A stretch of DNA of 50,822 nucleotides from Siphonobacter sp. BAB-5405 (GTDB lineage: Bacteria > Bacteroidota > Bacteroidia > Cytophagales > Spirosomataceae): assembly GCF_002872335.1 (NCBI RefSeq), contig NZ_NJAG01000024.1:1-50822 (forward strand), in the 5' to 3' direction. Under the pieces are notes generated by a model. It saw nothing but the letters and a program-made list of their open reading frames with translations. It ran no database searches and was not told the origin of the DNA. The translations under genes and the position numbers were made by a program. Each line of letters begins with the position of its first letter. Within the stretch, counting starts at the first letter, position 1. Of the stretch, positions 9,442-17,953 are shown one piece after another.

Positions 9442-12400
9442 ATGAGCGTATCTACTTGGCGACGCCTGCTAGTGCTGGGGTTGTTGTGGTTGCCTACCCT
9501 AGTTTGGGCTCAGAATCTCGACAATCCGCTGAAGGGTCAGCGGGTACTGGTTTTTTCTAAAACGGTGAAGTTTCGGCATAGCTCCATTCCTCAGGGCATT
9601 CGTTGCGTAGAGGCTTTAGGTCGTAAGCACGGCTTCACGGTGGATGCTACCGAAAACTCCACCGCTTTCACCGAAGACAATCTGAAGAAATATAAAGTCG
9701 TCGTCTTTCTGAGTACGACGGGCGATGTGCTCAACGACAGCCAGCAGGCGGCTTTCGAGCGGTACATTCAGGCGGGTGGTGGCTACGTGGGTATCCACGC
9801 GGCGGCCGATACGGAATACGACTGGCCCTGGTACGGGAAAATGGTCGGTGGCTGGTTTCTCTCCCACCCCGGCAATCCGAACGTGCGGACGGGCGACATG
9901 ACCGTACGTGATAAAAACCACCCGGCTACGGCGGAATTACCAACGACGTTTAAACGGACGGATGAATTCTACGATTACAAAAACGTGAATCCCGACATCA
10001 AGGTGCTGATTACAGTAGACGAAAAATCGTACGGAGATGCGAAGATGAACGCCGGCGAGAATCACCCCATGGCCTGGTACCACGAATACGACGGCGGCCG
10101 GATTTTCTACACGGCTTACGGCCACACGGACGAAACATTCATGGAGCCGCTGTTCCTGCAACACCTCTGGGGCGGCTTACGCTGGGCCGGAGCTGGGATG
10201 CCCGTCGATTATAAAAAAGCGAAGACGCAGCGGGCTCCCGAGGAAAACCGCTTCTCCCGCGAGGTACTCGATGAAAAGCTGTACGAACCCACCGAGCTGG
10301 CGGTACGCGATGGCAAGGTATTCTTCACGCACCGTCGGGGCGAGATTCGTTACTACAACCCAAAGAATTCACCCAAGGTGAAAACGCTCGATACGGTTAG
10401 CGTTTTCTCGACTTTTGAGTATGGGTTGATGGGCCTGAATCTGGACCCGAAGTTCGAAGAAAATCACTGGATGTATATGTATTATTCGCCCTCGGCCAGC
10501 CATTACGGAGCCGATACGGCGAACCGACTGGTACGGGTGAAATTCAACCCCACGCAGGAAACGATTGACTGGAAAACCGAACAGGTGCTGCTTCGCGTGC
10601 CCGTGAAACGTTCGGGCTGCTGCCACACGGGTGGTTCAATTGAGTTTGATAAAGTGGGTAACCTCTATCTTTCGACGGGTGATGATACCAACCCTTTCGA
10701 TTCCGATGGATTTAGTCCCAGTGACGAACGCCCCGACCGCCGGGGCTGGGATGCCCGGGCGACCTCTTCCAACACGAATGACTACCGCGGAAAAATTCTG
10801 CGTATCAAGCCGAATGACGACGGAACTGCGGGGTACAGCATTCCCGCCGGTAACCTGTTCAAGCCCGGCACCGACAAAGCCTTACCCGAAATTTACGTCA
10901 TGGGTAACCGGAACCCGTACCGGATTTCAGTAGACAAACACACGGGTTATCTGTACTGGGGTGAAGTAGGTCCCGATGCGGCGAATAATATTGAAGGTCG
11001 CGGTCCACGGGGGCACGATGAGGTAAACCAGGCTCGCCAAGCCGGGTACTTTGGCTGGCCGCTGTTTGTGGCGGACAACCGGGCGTACAACCGCTATAAT
11101 TTCGAAAAGAAGCAATCCGGAGAAAAGTACGATCCGGCCAAGCCGATTAACGATTCGCCGCACAACACGGGCCTGAAGGAATTACCGCCCGCTCAGAAAC
11201 CCATTATCTATTATCCGTACGCCGATTCACCGGAGTTTGGGGAAATCGTAGGTAAAGGCGGTCGTAACGCGATGGCCGGACCAGTCTTCTACGCGGAAGA
11301 TTACGACGCGAATTCCAAGGTACGCTTCCCAGACTTTTATCAGGGAAAATTCTTTGCCTACGACTGGGTTCGGGATTACATCAACGTCGTAACCCTGAAG
11401 CCCAACGGTGACCTCCAGAGCATGGAACGTTTCCTGCCCGACTGGAAATTCTCCCACCCGATTGACATGCAATTCGACCGGGATGGTTCCCTGTACATGC
11501 TGGAATACGGCCCGAACTGGTTTGCCCAAAACGATGATGCCCGCCTGACGCGGATTACGTACAACGCGGGTAATCGTCCGCCCGTAGCCGTGGCCAGTGC
11601 CAGCAAAACGGCCGGAGCCGCTCCGCTACAGGTAACCCTCTCCAGCAAAGGTTCCATGGATTACGATGGCGATGCCTTGCGGTACGAGTGGACTGTAAAC
11701 GGTAAAAAATTCACTACGCCAACCGCCTCGTATACATTCGCGAAGCCGGGCATCTACAAACCCGTTTTGAAAGTAACGGACGCGGCCGGAAAGGTCAGCC
11801 AGAAAACGCTGGAAATTCAGGTTGGTAATGAATTGCCGAAAGTAGAAGTAGCCGTAAAAGGCAACCAGACGTTCTACTTCGACCAGCAGCCCGTAGTTTA
11901 CGAAGTAAAAGTATCCGACAAGGAAGATGGCTCGCTGGCCAACAAAAAAATCGCGGCAGAAGACGTAAACGTAGACATCAATTTCCTGGAAGGATACGAC
12001 AAAACCGTCATTGCCCAGGGTCACCAGATGAATACGAGCTTCTCGACGGGCAAACGCCTCATGGAGCTTTCGGACTGCAAAGCCTGCCACGCCATTGACA
12101 AGAAATCCATTGGTCCCGCGTACCGCGATGTAGCGAAGAAGTACAAAGGCAAAAATGCCGAAGCAAAACTGGTAGCGAAAGTCATCAACGGTGGTGCGGG
12201 CGTATGGGGCGAACAACCCATGAGTGCTCACCCCCAGCTTTCAAAAGCCGACGTTAGTGAAATGGTGAAGTATATTCTCAGTTTAACGGACGACAAAAAG
12301 AAGAGTCAGCCGCTGAAGGGCAACTACACGCCGGAGGACAATGGCAAGAATGGTACGTACATTTTTGCGGCTAGCTATACGGATAAGGGCAACGGCAGCA

Positions 12401-12858
12401 TTGCTCCGCAAACCGCCCAACAGGCCGTAACGCTACGGAGTGCGAAAGTACCCGCTCTAAGCAATGATGTATCCAAGTACATTCAAACGTCGAAGTCCAA
12501 AGAACTGAAGAAAGATCTGGCCGTAGCGACGACGAGTGGTAGCTATCTGGGATTCAGGAAAATCGATCTGTCGGAGATTACGTCTGTCGTCTTTAACGCC
12601 TATACCGCACCCGGCAAAGCCAGCGGCGGTCAGGTCGAAATCCGCCTGGGCTCCCCCACCGGAAAACTGATTGGTCAAACCAGTATTCGGGAGACGGGCC
12701 AGATTCAGGCTCTGCTCACGGGCGTGCCCACTAGTGGGTTGACGGACGTCTACTTTGTATTCCTCAATCCCGATGCCAAAGACGATCAGGACCTGTTTGC
12801 TCTGGACACCATCGAGTTTCAGAAAAAACGAACCGAACACTCATCAATGGGTAAATAA
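9442..12858 (+). CDS. ThuA + PQQ-type sugar dehydrogenase + PKD + cytochrome c + CBM6-like secreted protein
   Basis: 1138 residues from the ATG at 9442; a TTG at 9370 in frame would put 24 residues ahead of a good signal peptide (RRLLVLGLLWLPTLVWAQ) and is rejected. Domains in order: ThuA-like glutamine-amidotransferase fold about 30-255 (YVGIHAAADTEYDW, HPMAWYHEYDGGRIFY); glucose/sorbosone dehydrogenase propeller about 280-705 (SGCCHTGGSIEF, NRNPYRISVD, WGEVGPDA); PKD about 712-800; cytochrome c with haem site CKACH at 879-883 and probable axial Met 927; CBM6-like C-terminus about 972-1130. It should oxidise a sugar in the periplasm and pass electrons to its own haem. A strong terminator follows. 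The multi-domain form is seen in Bacteroidota; the substrate is unknown. Confidence 0.93.
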   Translation: MSVSTWRRLLVLGLLWLPTLVWAQNLDNPLKGQRVLVFSKTVKFRHSSIPQGIRCVEALGRKHGFTVDATENSTAFTEDNLKKYKVVVFLSTTGDVLNDSQQAAFERYIQAGGGYVGIHAAADTEYDWPWYGKMVGGWFLSHPGNPNVRTGDMTVRDKNHPATAELPTTFKRTDEFYDYKNVNPDIKVLITVDEKSYGDAKMNAGENHPMAWYHEYDGGRIFYTAYGHTDETFMEPLFLQHLWGGLRWAGAGMPVDYKKAKTQRAPEENRFSREVLDEKLYEPTELAVRDGKVFFTHRRGEIRYYNPKNSPKVKTLDTVSVFSTFEYGLMGLNLDPKFEENHWMYMYYSPSASHYGADTANRLVRVKFNPTQETIDWKTEQVLLRVPVKRSGCCHTGGSIEFDKVGNLYLSTGDDTNPFDSDGFSPSDERPDRRGWDARATSSNTNDYRGKILRIKPNDDGTAGYSIPAGNLFKPGTDKALPEIYVMGNRNPYRISVDKHTGYLYWGEVGPDAANNIEGRGPRGHDEVNQARQAGYFGWPLFVADNRAYNRYNFEKKQSGEKYDPAKPINDSPHNTGLKELPPAQKPIIYYPYADSPEFGEIVGKGGRNAMAGPVFYAEDYDANSKVRFPDFYQGKFFAYDWVRDYINVVTLKPNGDLQSMERFLPDWKFSHPIDMQFDRDGSLYMLEYGPNWFAQNDDARLTRITYNAGNRPPVAVASASKTAGAAPLQVTLSSKGSMDYDGDALRYEWTVNGKKFTTPTASYTFAKPGIYKPVLKVTDAAGKVSQKTLEIQVGNELPKVEVAVKGNQTFYFDQQPVVYEVKVSDKEDGSLANKKIAAEDVNVDINFLEGYDKTVIAQGHQMNTSFSTGKRLMELSDCKACHAIDKKSIGPAYRDVAKKYKGKNAEAKLVAKVINGGAGVWGEQPMSAHPQLSKADVSEMVKYILSLTDDKKKSQPLKGNYTPEDNGKNGTYIFAASYTDKGNGSIAPQTAQQAVTLRSAKVPALSNDVSKYIQTSKSKELKKDLAVATTSGSYLGFRKIDLSEITSVVFNAYTAPGKASGGQVEIRLGSPTGKLIGQTSIRETGQIQALLTGVPTSGLTDVYFVFLNPDAKDDQDLFALDTIEFQKKRTEHSSMGK

Positions 12859-12878
12859 GGTACCAATTCATTGATTTA

Positions 12879-12911
12879 AATCCGGGCGAAGCATTCGTCC
12901 GGATTTTTTTA
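12879..12911 (+). terminator. Rho-independent terminator after the ThuA/dehydrogenase gene
   Basis: A 12-bp stem (AATCCGGGCGAA pairing with TTCGTCCGGATT, one G-U pair) closes a 3-nt loop and is followed by a run of T. It begins 20 nt after the stop codon. Confidence 0.88.
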
Positions 12912-13064
12912 TTTTAAACCGTTTAGTAATAAATCAAAGCCGTGACTTCCTGATTCACAACCCATTATCTTTCACAATCTTTCTACTGCATCCATTCTGT
13001 TTCAGCAAGGGTTTCGGTTTGGAATCGTTTTTTAAGTGTTTTTCCTCATTAATCCAACTCGCTT

Positions 13065-13877
13065 ATGAAACGTTTCTCTCTCATAGCCCTTCTTTTGTTC
13101 ACGGTAGTTTCTTTCGTGGAAGCTCAATCGTATCGACGGTATTCTCCGTATGACCGAGGTTATTCCTCCTACGACCGCCGGTCTTCCGATCGTCGGTACT
13201 CGTCAGATGACCGTCGGTACTCCTCATACGACCGTCGTTATTCTTCCTATGACCGTCGTCCCCGGTATGATCGCTATTCGTACTCCCGTTCCCGGTATAA
13301 AAAAGAAGATTATCGGGGTCGCAGTTACTTGGGCGTAAAGGCCAGCGGTAATCACTCGTTACTGATCAACAAAACGCTTCCGGTGGAATTGGGGCTGGCT
13401 CCCGAATATGATGGTGGGCTGGTCTTTAATTTCTCGCTGGGGAACGTACTTTCCTTACAGCCAGAGATTCTGTACAGCCGAAACTCACTGGTTACCTACA
13501 GTCGGGGTGGGGATTTGAAAACAACTACTTCCAGTATCGATGTGCCGGTATTGTTCCGGTTCTCGTTCGGTAACAAAACGCAATTCTTCATTAATGCCGG
13601 TGCAGCAGCCCGTTACGCCTTGGAAACGAAGGAACGCTTTGCCGGAGGAATGGAACAAACCACTGATTACGAAGGTCAGGATTTTAATCAACGCACGACG
13701 TACGGAGCTGCCGGAGGCATGGGTATCGCTCTCAATAGTTACGGAGGACAGTTTTTCATCGAAGCTCGCGGCTACTATCCCATGGGTAGTTTCCGGGATG
13801 GATGGCTGGAAGGCAGCGAAAACCGTCGTCTGAACGTAGGCCTTTCGCTGGGGTATCTGGCACGGTTCGGTCGCTAA
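13065..13877 (+). CDS. PorT-like outer-membrane beta-barrel protein with YDRRYSS repeat
   Basis: 270 residues with a clear signal peptide (MKRFSLIALLLFTVVSF, cut near VEAQ). Residues about 22-82 are low complexity, made of YDRRYSS-type heptads rich in Tyr, Arg, Ser and Asp. From about 86 on the sequence has alternating strands typical of small 8-stranded barrels of the OMP_b-brl_2/PorT type (YLGVKASGNHSLLI, LSLQPEILYSR, TQFFINAGAAARYAL, QFFIEARGYYPMG, LNVGLSLGYLARF), ending close to the C-terminus with aromatic residues. The Arg/Tyr repeat could lie in the periplasm and bind an acidic polymer, or be exposed; neither is shown. It is a single-gene unit with a terminator after it. Confidence 0.88.
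   Translation: MKRFSLIALLLFTVVSFVEAQSYRRYSPYDRGYSSYDRRSSDRRYSSDDRRYSSYDRRYSSYDRRPRYDRYSYSRSRYKKEDYRGRSYLGVKASGNHSLLINKTLPVELGLAPEYDGGLVFNFSLGNVLSLQPEILYSRNSLVTYSRGGDLKTTTSSIDVPVLFRFSFGNKTQFFINAGAAARYALETKERFAGGMEQTTDYEGQDFNQRTTYGAAGGMGIALNSYGGQFFIEARGYYPMGSFRDGWLEGSENRRLNVGLSLGYLARFGR
13144..13271 (+). repeat. Imperfect 21-bp tandem repeats inside the barrel gene
   Basis: Units resembling GACCGTCGGTACTCC repeat about every 21 bp, with some 18-bp units, and encode the heptad YDRRYSS. Copies differ mostly at third codon positions, so the array is old enough to have diverged but could still change length. Confidence 0.8.
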
Positions 13878-13897
13878 TTTTTTCATACTTAGTCACA

Positions 13898-13929
13898 AAA
13901 ATAGCCGGGCAATTGACCCGGCTATTTTT
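13898..13929. terminator. Bidirectional terminator between convergent genes
   Basis: The arms AAAATAGCCGGG and CCCGGCTATTTT form a 12-bp stem with an 8-nt loop. A-run on the left and T-run on the right let it work for the barrel gene (plus) and the secreted unknown ending at 13941 (minus). Confidence 0.85.
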
Positions 13930-13940
13930 ATGTTCAATGA

Positions 13941-15110
13941 TCAATGAAATGCATTCGCCGACTTCTGATACGATAGACGATTCAGGTAAACGATACAGGA
14001 ACGCCAGACGGCTATGCTTCTTCGCTTTTTTTTACCTAAATATCGTTCTTTAGCCTCGGTAAACTCTTCGAGAATTTCCAGAATTCCCTTATCGTTGCAG
14101 ACGTAGGTTTTTCCCGTTTTAAAGTCAATAATAAAGCCCTCCCCTGCGTTGGCATTCATTTGTGAAGCAGCCAAACCTGCGATAGCTCCGCCAATTAAGC
14201 CCCCGCCTATTCCAACAATCATCATCCCATTCGCAGCCGGATTTTGCGTTCCCAGATAATCTTCAATCAGGAAAAAACGGCCCGTTTCACGTACGGGAGC
14301 AAAGTAATGGACCATCTGTCGGGATTGATACTGAGCGGAGGAGATGTACAATTGCTGCCCATCGGAATAGGCAAACACTCGCTTTTTTCCAACCACATCT
14401 ACCAGATTTTTGATCTTGATCTTGTGATCCTGAAAATCACTTATTTTCAATCGTTCAGCCGCAATACCGGGTCTAGCCTTCAATAGTTCGCCTACATTCT
14501 GATAAAGTCCAGCCGGAAAGGTTTGCATTTCGTGCAGGGATGCTACCTCCGCGTTCAATTCGACACCGATCTCGTATAATTCTCCGGGATTTTTCTTCCA
14601 GTCCGAAGTCGTAACGTTTCCCAGAAAGAGCGTTAGCCATTGCCTGATACGGTTGGGATGTGCTGCGGTTACGTCCATTCCTCCAGACTGCACCCGATCA
14701 GACAGGGTATAGAGTGCTCGTAGCTGACCCGTCGTATCGCGTCGGCATAAAGTCATGGTTGCTTCTACAAAACCCTTTTCAGAGAGGGCTTTTGTTTCTT
14801 CGCCAACCCAGAAATCGGAGATGATCAGGATCAACGGTTCACCCGTGGACGAATAGTTTCTTTCCAGATATTGATCAACATAGGACGCAAGTCCATCCGG
14901 AAAGTTGATTTCTACTTTTTTGTTCCCCAGACCTTTCTGAATTACTCCGATATGATCCCTAAAATGCCGGAGATCAATCACCGTTTCAATTTTAAAACTG
15001 TCCTGGCGAACGGGCAGAGGTTCCTCCGGTAAAGTGATGAGTTGCTGGGCATGGGCATGACAAACGGCCCAAAGAATGGCCAAAACCAGGAAAAGGTTTT
15101 TGCGTAACAT
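13941..15110 (-). CDS. Secreted hypothetical protein with Gly-rich hydrophobic segment
   Basis: 389 residues with a signal peptide (MLRKNLFLVLAILWAVCHAHA, cut before QQLITLPEE). I do not recognise the family. A long mixed alpha/beta region follows. Near residues 290-315 lies a Gly/Ala-rich hydrophobic stretch (MMIVGIGGGLIGGAIAGLAA) like glycine-zipper membrane segments, then GEGFIIDFKTGKTYVCNDKG, which resembles the short beta hairpin found after such zippers. The C-terminus is basic (KKKRRSIAVWRSC). It stands alone, convergent with the barrel gene. The likely place is periplasm or outer membrane. No catalytic motif is visible. Confidence 0.75.
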   Translation of the reverse strand: MLRKNLFLVLAILWAVCHAHAQQLITLPEEPLPVRQDSFKIETVIDLRHFRDHIGVIQKGLGNKKVEINFPDGLASYVDQYLERNYSSTGEPLILIISDFWVGEETKALSEKGFVEATMTLCRRDTTGQLRALYTLSDRVQSGGMDVTAAHPNRIRQWLTLFLGNVTTSDWKKNPGELYEIGVELNAEVASLHEMQTFPAGLYQNVGELLKARPGIAAERLKISDFQDHKIKIKNLVDVVGKKRVFAYSDGQQLYISSAQYQSRQMVHYFAPVRETGRFFLIEDYLGTQNPAANGMMIVGIGGGLIGGAIAGLAASQMNANAGEGFIIDFKTGKTYVCNDKGILEILEEFTEAKERYLGKKKRRSIAVWRSCIVYLNRLSYQKSANAFH

Positions 15111-15270
15111 GGATTAAGAAGGGGACAGTATAGGTTAGGAATGCAAAGGGTATATTGAAAGGCAAGTATAAGCAGTAACTAAAGATTATTTCTTCGGAAA
15201 TGGAGGAATGGCTACGAGAAAGCTTTACCATCAATAACCTTGAGCCGGGCGACCAAAAGGCCTAACAAGC

Positions 15271-15303
15271 AAAAAGCCTGAGAATATACATTCTCAGGCT
15301 TTT
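15271..15303 (-). terminator. Terminator after the tRNA-Asp pair
   Basis: AAAAGCCTGAGAA pairs with TTCTCAGGCTTTT around a 6-nt loop, with a T-run on the minus strand. It lies directly downstream of the tRNA at 15305-15378. Confidence 0.85.
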
Positions 15304-15304
15304 G

Positions 15305-15378
15305 CGGTCCGGACGGGGCTCGAACCCGCGACCCCCTGCGTGACAGGCAGGTATTCTAACCAACTGAACTACCGGACC
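15305..15378 (-). tRNA. tRNA-Asp (GTC), copy 2 in transcription order
   Basis: Reading the minus strand gives a 74-nt cloverleaf: acceptor arm GGTCCGG/CCGGACC with discriminator G, D-arm with AGTTGGTTAGA, anticodon stem CCTGC/GCAGG around loop CTGTCAC (anticodon GTC, Asp), and T-arm with GGTTCGAGCC. CCA is not encoded. It is identical to the copy at 15422-15495. Confidence 0.97.
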
Positions 15379-15421
15379 CTTTGGGTACTCGTACTTTACT
15401 CGTTACATGCGTCAGCTGTTG

Positions 15422-15495
15422 CGGTCCGGACGGGGCTCGAACCCGCGACCCCCTGCGTGACAGGCAGGTATTCTAACCAACTGAACTACCGGACC
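15422..15495 (-). tRNA. tRNA-Asp (GTC), copy 1 in transcription order
   Basis: Same 74-nt cloverleaf as the neighbouring copy, with anticodon GTC in loop CTGTCAC, acceptor GGTCCGG/CCGGACC and T-loop GGTTCGAGCC. The two copies are 43 nt apart and probably come from one precursor ending at the hairpin at 15271-15303. Confidence 0.97.
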
Positions 15496-15654
15496 ATTCT
15501 CTTTGTTCTGACGACTTATCCGTCGAACTGGGTTGCAAATATAAGGGCCTAAAAAGGCGTTTGGCAAGTCCCAGAGCAAAGAAAATTCATTTTTGACTTT
15601 ATTTTCTTTCGGCCAGATTGATTACCAACCATTTACCGACGAAAAATTTTTTAA

Positions 15655-16632
15655 CTATTTTTCGTCACCCGGATAAACCACTCCAATCTGACGGCGAATT
15701 TCTACCAGACTCTCCATTAATTCGATACTGAAGGCGTGCGGCAATAACGGACTTTCGGTCAACCCCTGACGAATGCAATCCTGCACGTGTTCGGCTTCGT
15801 AGGCATAGCCCCAGCCCTTCCGCTCCGTTGAAATGCTCTGGGGCATCGCCTCTTCCGGATAAAACGTCAGGCCCGTGGTTTCGTGAAAACGGCTTTGAAT
15901 AAACAATTGCCCCTTGCTACCGTAAATCGTGCAGGTCGTATCGGTTTTCGCCGCAAAGGTGGAAAACAGACTGGCCGTTGCTCCGCTGGCATACCGCAGG
16001 GCCATGGAACAGTTCATGTCCACCCCCGTTTCGGTCAGCGTACCGACGGCTTTGATTTCGTCGGGAACGCCCAGCAGGAGCTTGCTGATGAAGAGTGGGT
16101 AGAGTCCGATGTCGTACAAGGAACCACCGGCCAGATCTCGATTAAACAATCGTTTGGTAACGTCGTATTCGGCTTTAAAGCCAAAATCAGCCTGTACGTG
16201 GACAACCTCTCCAATCTGACCCGACTGAACGATTTCCAGCGTTTGCAGGATAGCCGGATGGAAACGTGACCAGATGGCTTCCATCAGAAACAATCCTTTT
16301 TCCTTCGCCAGAGCGGTCATTTCCCGTACCTGTTGCGTATTAAAAGCAAAAGCTTTCTCGCATAGCACAGGCTTACCAGCGTTCAGACACAATAGCGTAT
16401 GCTCGTAGTGTTCGGAGTGCGGCGAAGCGACGTAAATGACGTCTACCTTTGGATCAGCCACCAATTCCTCATAGGATCCGTAGGCTTTTTCCACGCCAAA
16501 TTCTTCCGCGAAAGCCAGGGCCCGATCCAGGCTGCGGGAACCAACCGCCGCGATTCTAGCCCCCGGAACGTACTGTAAATCTTCCGCAAATTTGCGGGCA
16601 ATGTGCCCCGGTGCAAGTATTCCCCAATTCAT
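15655..16632 (-). CDS. Gfo/Idh/MocA family NAD(P)-dependent oxidoreductase
   Basis: 325 residues. The N-terminal Rossmann fold starts MNWGILAPGHIARKFAEDL, with GILAPGHIA in place of the usual GxGxxG. VDVIYVASPHSEHYEHTLL and the active-site motif CEKAFAFN (in place of EKP, Lys kept) follow. The C-terminal alpha/beta domain has MEAIWSRFHPAI and GGSLYDIGLYPLFI. The shape is closest to the dihydrodiol/xylose dehydrogenase branch, which oxidises sugars or related diols; the substrate cannot be assigned. It is cytoplasmic, with no signal peptide. It lies 95 bp downstream of the aminotransferase, but the spacer is low complexity, so co-transcription is uncertain. Confidence 0.92.
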   Translation of the reverse strand: MNWGILAPGHIARKFAEDLQYVPGARIAAVGSRSLDRALAFAEEFGVEKAYGSYEELVADPKVDVIYVASPHSEHYEHTLLCLNAGKPVLCEKAFAFNTQQVREMTALAKEKGLFLMEAIWSRFHPAILQTLEIVQSGQIGEVVHVQADFGFKAEYDVTKRLFNRDLAGGSLYDIGLYPLFISKLLLGVPDEIKAVGTLTETGVDMNCSMALRYASGATASLFSTFAAKTDTTCTIYGSKGQLFIQSRFHETTGLTFYPEEAMPQSISTERKGWGYAYEAEHVQDCIRQGLTESPLLPHAFSIELMESLVEIRRQIGVVYPGDEK

Positions 16633-16727
16633 AGTGTTTGTTGATAGTTACTGGTTGTTTGTTGCTGGTTTGGTCAGGTACTTCGAAATCGTTCAAACAT
16701 TCTCAAACGCAATCAAACCTTCGAGTG

Positions 16728-17858
16728 CTAAACCGGCTTCATCGCCTGTAAAAGCGTTTCTACTTGTTCCATTGATACCGCAGGGAAGTTGGCGATCCGC
16801 ACCTGCGTTTCCTTCGCTTTACCGTAGCCGCTGCCCAGGATCATACCCTGCGTTTTCAGTCGTTCGATGAGTTGTTTCGAAGGTTCGGTGGTATTGGCAA
16901 CGGCAACCGTAGGACTGCGGTGTTCCGGATTTTTCACGTAAGGTTCGTAGCCTTCCGTTTTTTCCAGGAAATCGTAAATCTTCTTCGCTTTGGCATCCGT
17001 CTCCTTCCGAATCGCTTCTACGCCGATGCGGTTCATGTCTTCGGCGACTTTACCCAACAAATAAATATTCCAGACGTTAGGCGTCTCGGGCGTTTCGAAG
17101 TTTTTGTAATTTTTCCAGAGACTCGGCAGGCTATGGTATGAGCCAATGCTGAGGTCTTTCTCGCGTAACTGCTCGGCTTTAGCAAGGCATTTTTCACTGG
17201 CGATCCAGACGCCCAGTCCGGCTGGCAGACCAAAGGATTTCTGAACGGAGAAAAAGGCCGAATCCACTTCTTCAAAATCCAGGGAATGATACGGAGCCGA
17301 GGAAACCATATCCACGCAGAAAAGCTTCGAACGGTAACTACGCTTGAGTTTGTTAATATCTACGCCCCGCATCTGTACGCCCGTCGAGGTTTCGTTGGCC
17401 GTCAGACATACCAGTTCCACGTAATCCGGAATTTTCACTTTTCCGTTATTCTCCTCGCCTTTCGCTGCGGTACCGTCGGTTACTTTCACGAAATCTTCGT
17501 AATCGAAGCCATGCCCCAGCGGCTTTTCGAAACGGTGCGTAAACTTTTTCAGATCATTGGCCGTATCGTAAAATTTCTGCGAAAATGAGCCATTGATGCA
17601 GTGAAAGCTTTCGAACTCTACGCAGTTCTGAATCATCCGTTCCCAGATTTCTGTGGCCGAGCCTGTAAACAGGATGGCGTGCGTCGCGGGAATATTCAGT
17701 AAGGTCCGGAGTTGCTCGTCGGTATGCTGGTAGATTTTCCGGAAAGCGGCTGAACGGTGGGAAATAGACCCAATGTGTTCGTCCAGAGCCGTTTTGATGT
17801 GCTGACTGACGGTCGGATACAATTCCGCCGGACCGGGGGTAAAATAGACTTGAGCCAT
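16728..17858 (-). CDS. Class V aminotransferase, probable phosphoserine aminotransferase role
   Basis: 376 residues, PLP fold type I, class V. Visible motifs: FTPGPAELYP at the N-terminus, LFTGSATEIWERMI (phosphate-binding loop), LTANETSTGVQ, FCVDMVSSAPY (Asp contacting the PLP ring), and FFSVQKSFGLPAG with the Schiff-base Lys. The C-terminal small domain ends VRIANFPAVSMEQVETLL. It lies directly downstream of the SerB-SerA fusion, so the missing middle step of serine synthesis (3-phosphohydroxypyruvate to phosphoserine) is the natural assignment. It is not a close match to classical SerC, which begins with an NFNAGP-type motif, so the gene symbol is withheld. An alanine-glyoxylate type activity is the alternative. 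Confidence 0.88.
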   Translation of the reverse strand: MAQVYFTPGPAELYPTVSQHIKTALDEHIGSISHRSAAFRKIYQHTDEQLRTLLNIPATHAILFTGSATEIWERMIQNCVEFESFHCINGSFSQKFYDTANDLKKFTHRFEKPLGHGFDYEDFVKVTDGTAAKGEENNGKVKIPDYVELVCLTANETSTGVQMRGVDINKLKRSYRSKLFCVDMVSSAPYHSLDFEEVDSAFFSVQKSFGLPAGLGVWIASEKCLAKAEQLREKDLSIGSYHSLPSLWKNYKNFETPETPNVWNIYLLGKVAEDMNRIGVEAIRKETDAKAKKIYDFLEKTEGYEPYVKNPEHRSPTVAVANTTEPSKQLIERLKTQGMILGSGYGKAKETQVRIANFPAVSMEQVETLLQAMKPV

Positions 17859-17893
17859 GAATAATGGAAATAAAAACCGTACTGATGAAAGAC

Positions 17894-17929
17894 CAACGTT
17901 CGCTTCTCACCTTGGAAAAGCGAACGTTG
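17894..17929 (-). other. Hairpin between serBA fusion and aminotransferase
   Basis: Inverted arms of 12 bp (CAACGTTCGCTT and AAGCGAACGTTG) around a 12-nt loop in the 95-bp gap. No T-run follows on the minus strand, so a processing or stabilising structure is more likely than a terminator. Confidence 0.6.
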
Positions 17930-17953
17930 ACCCGTACTCCACACTGGTACGTT

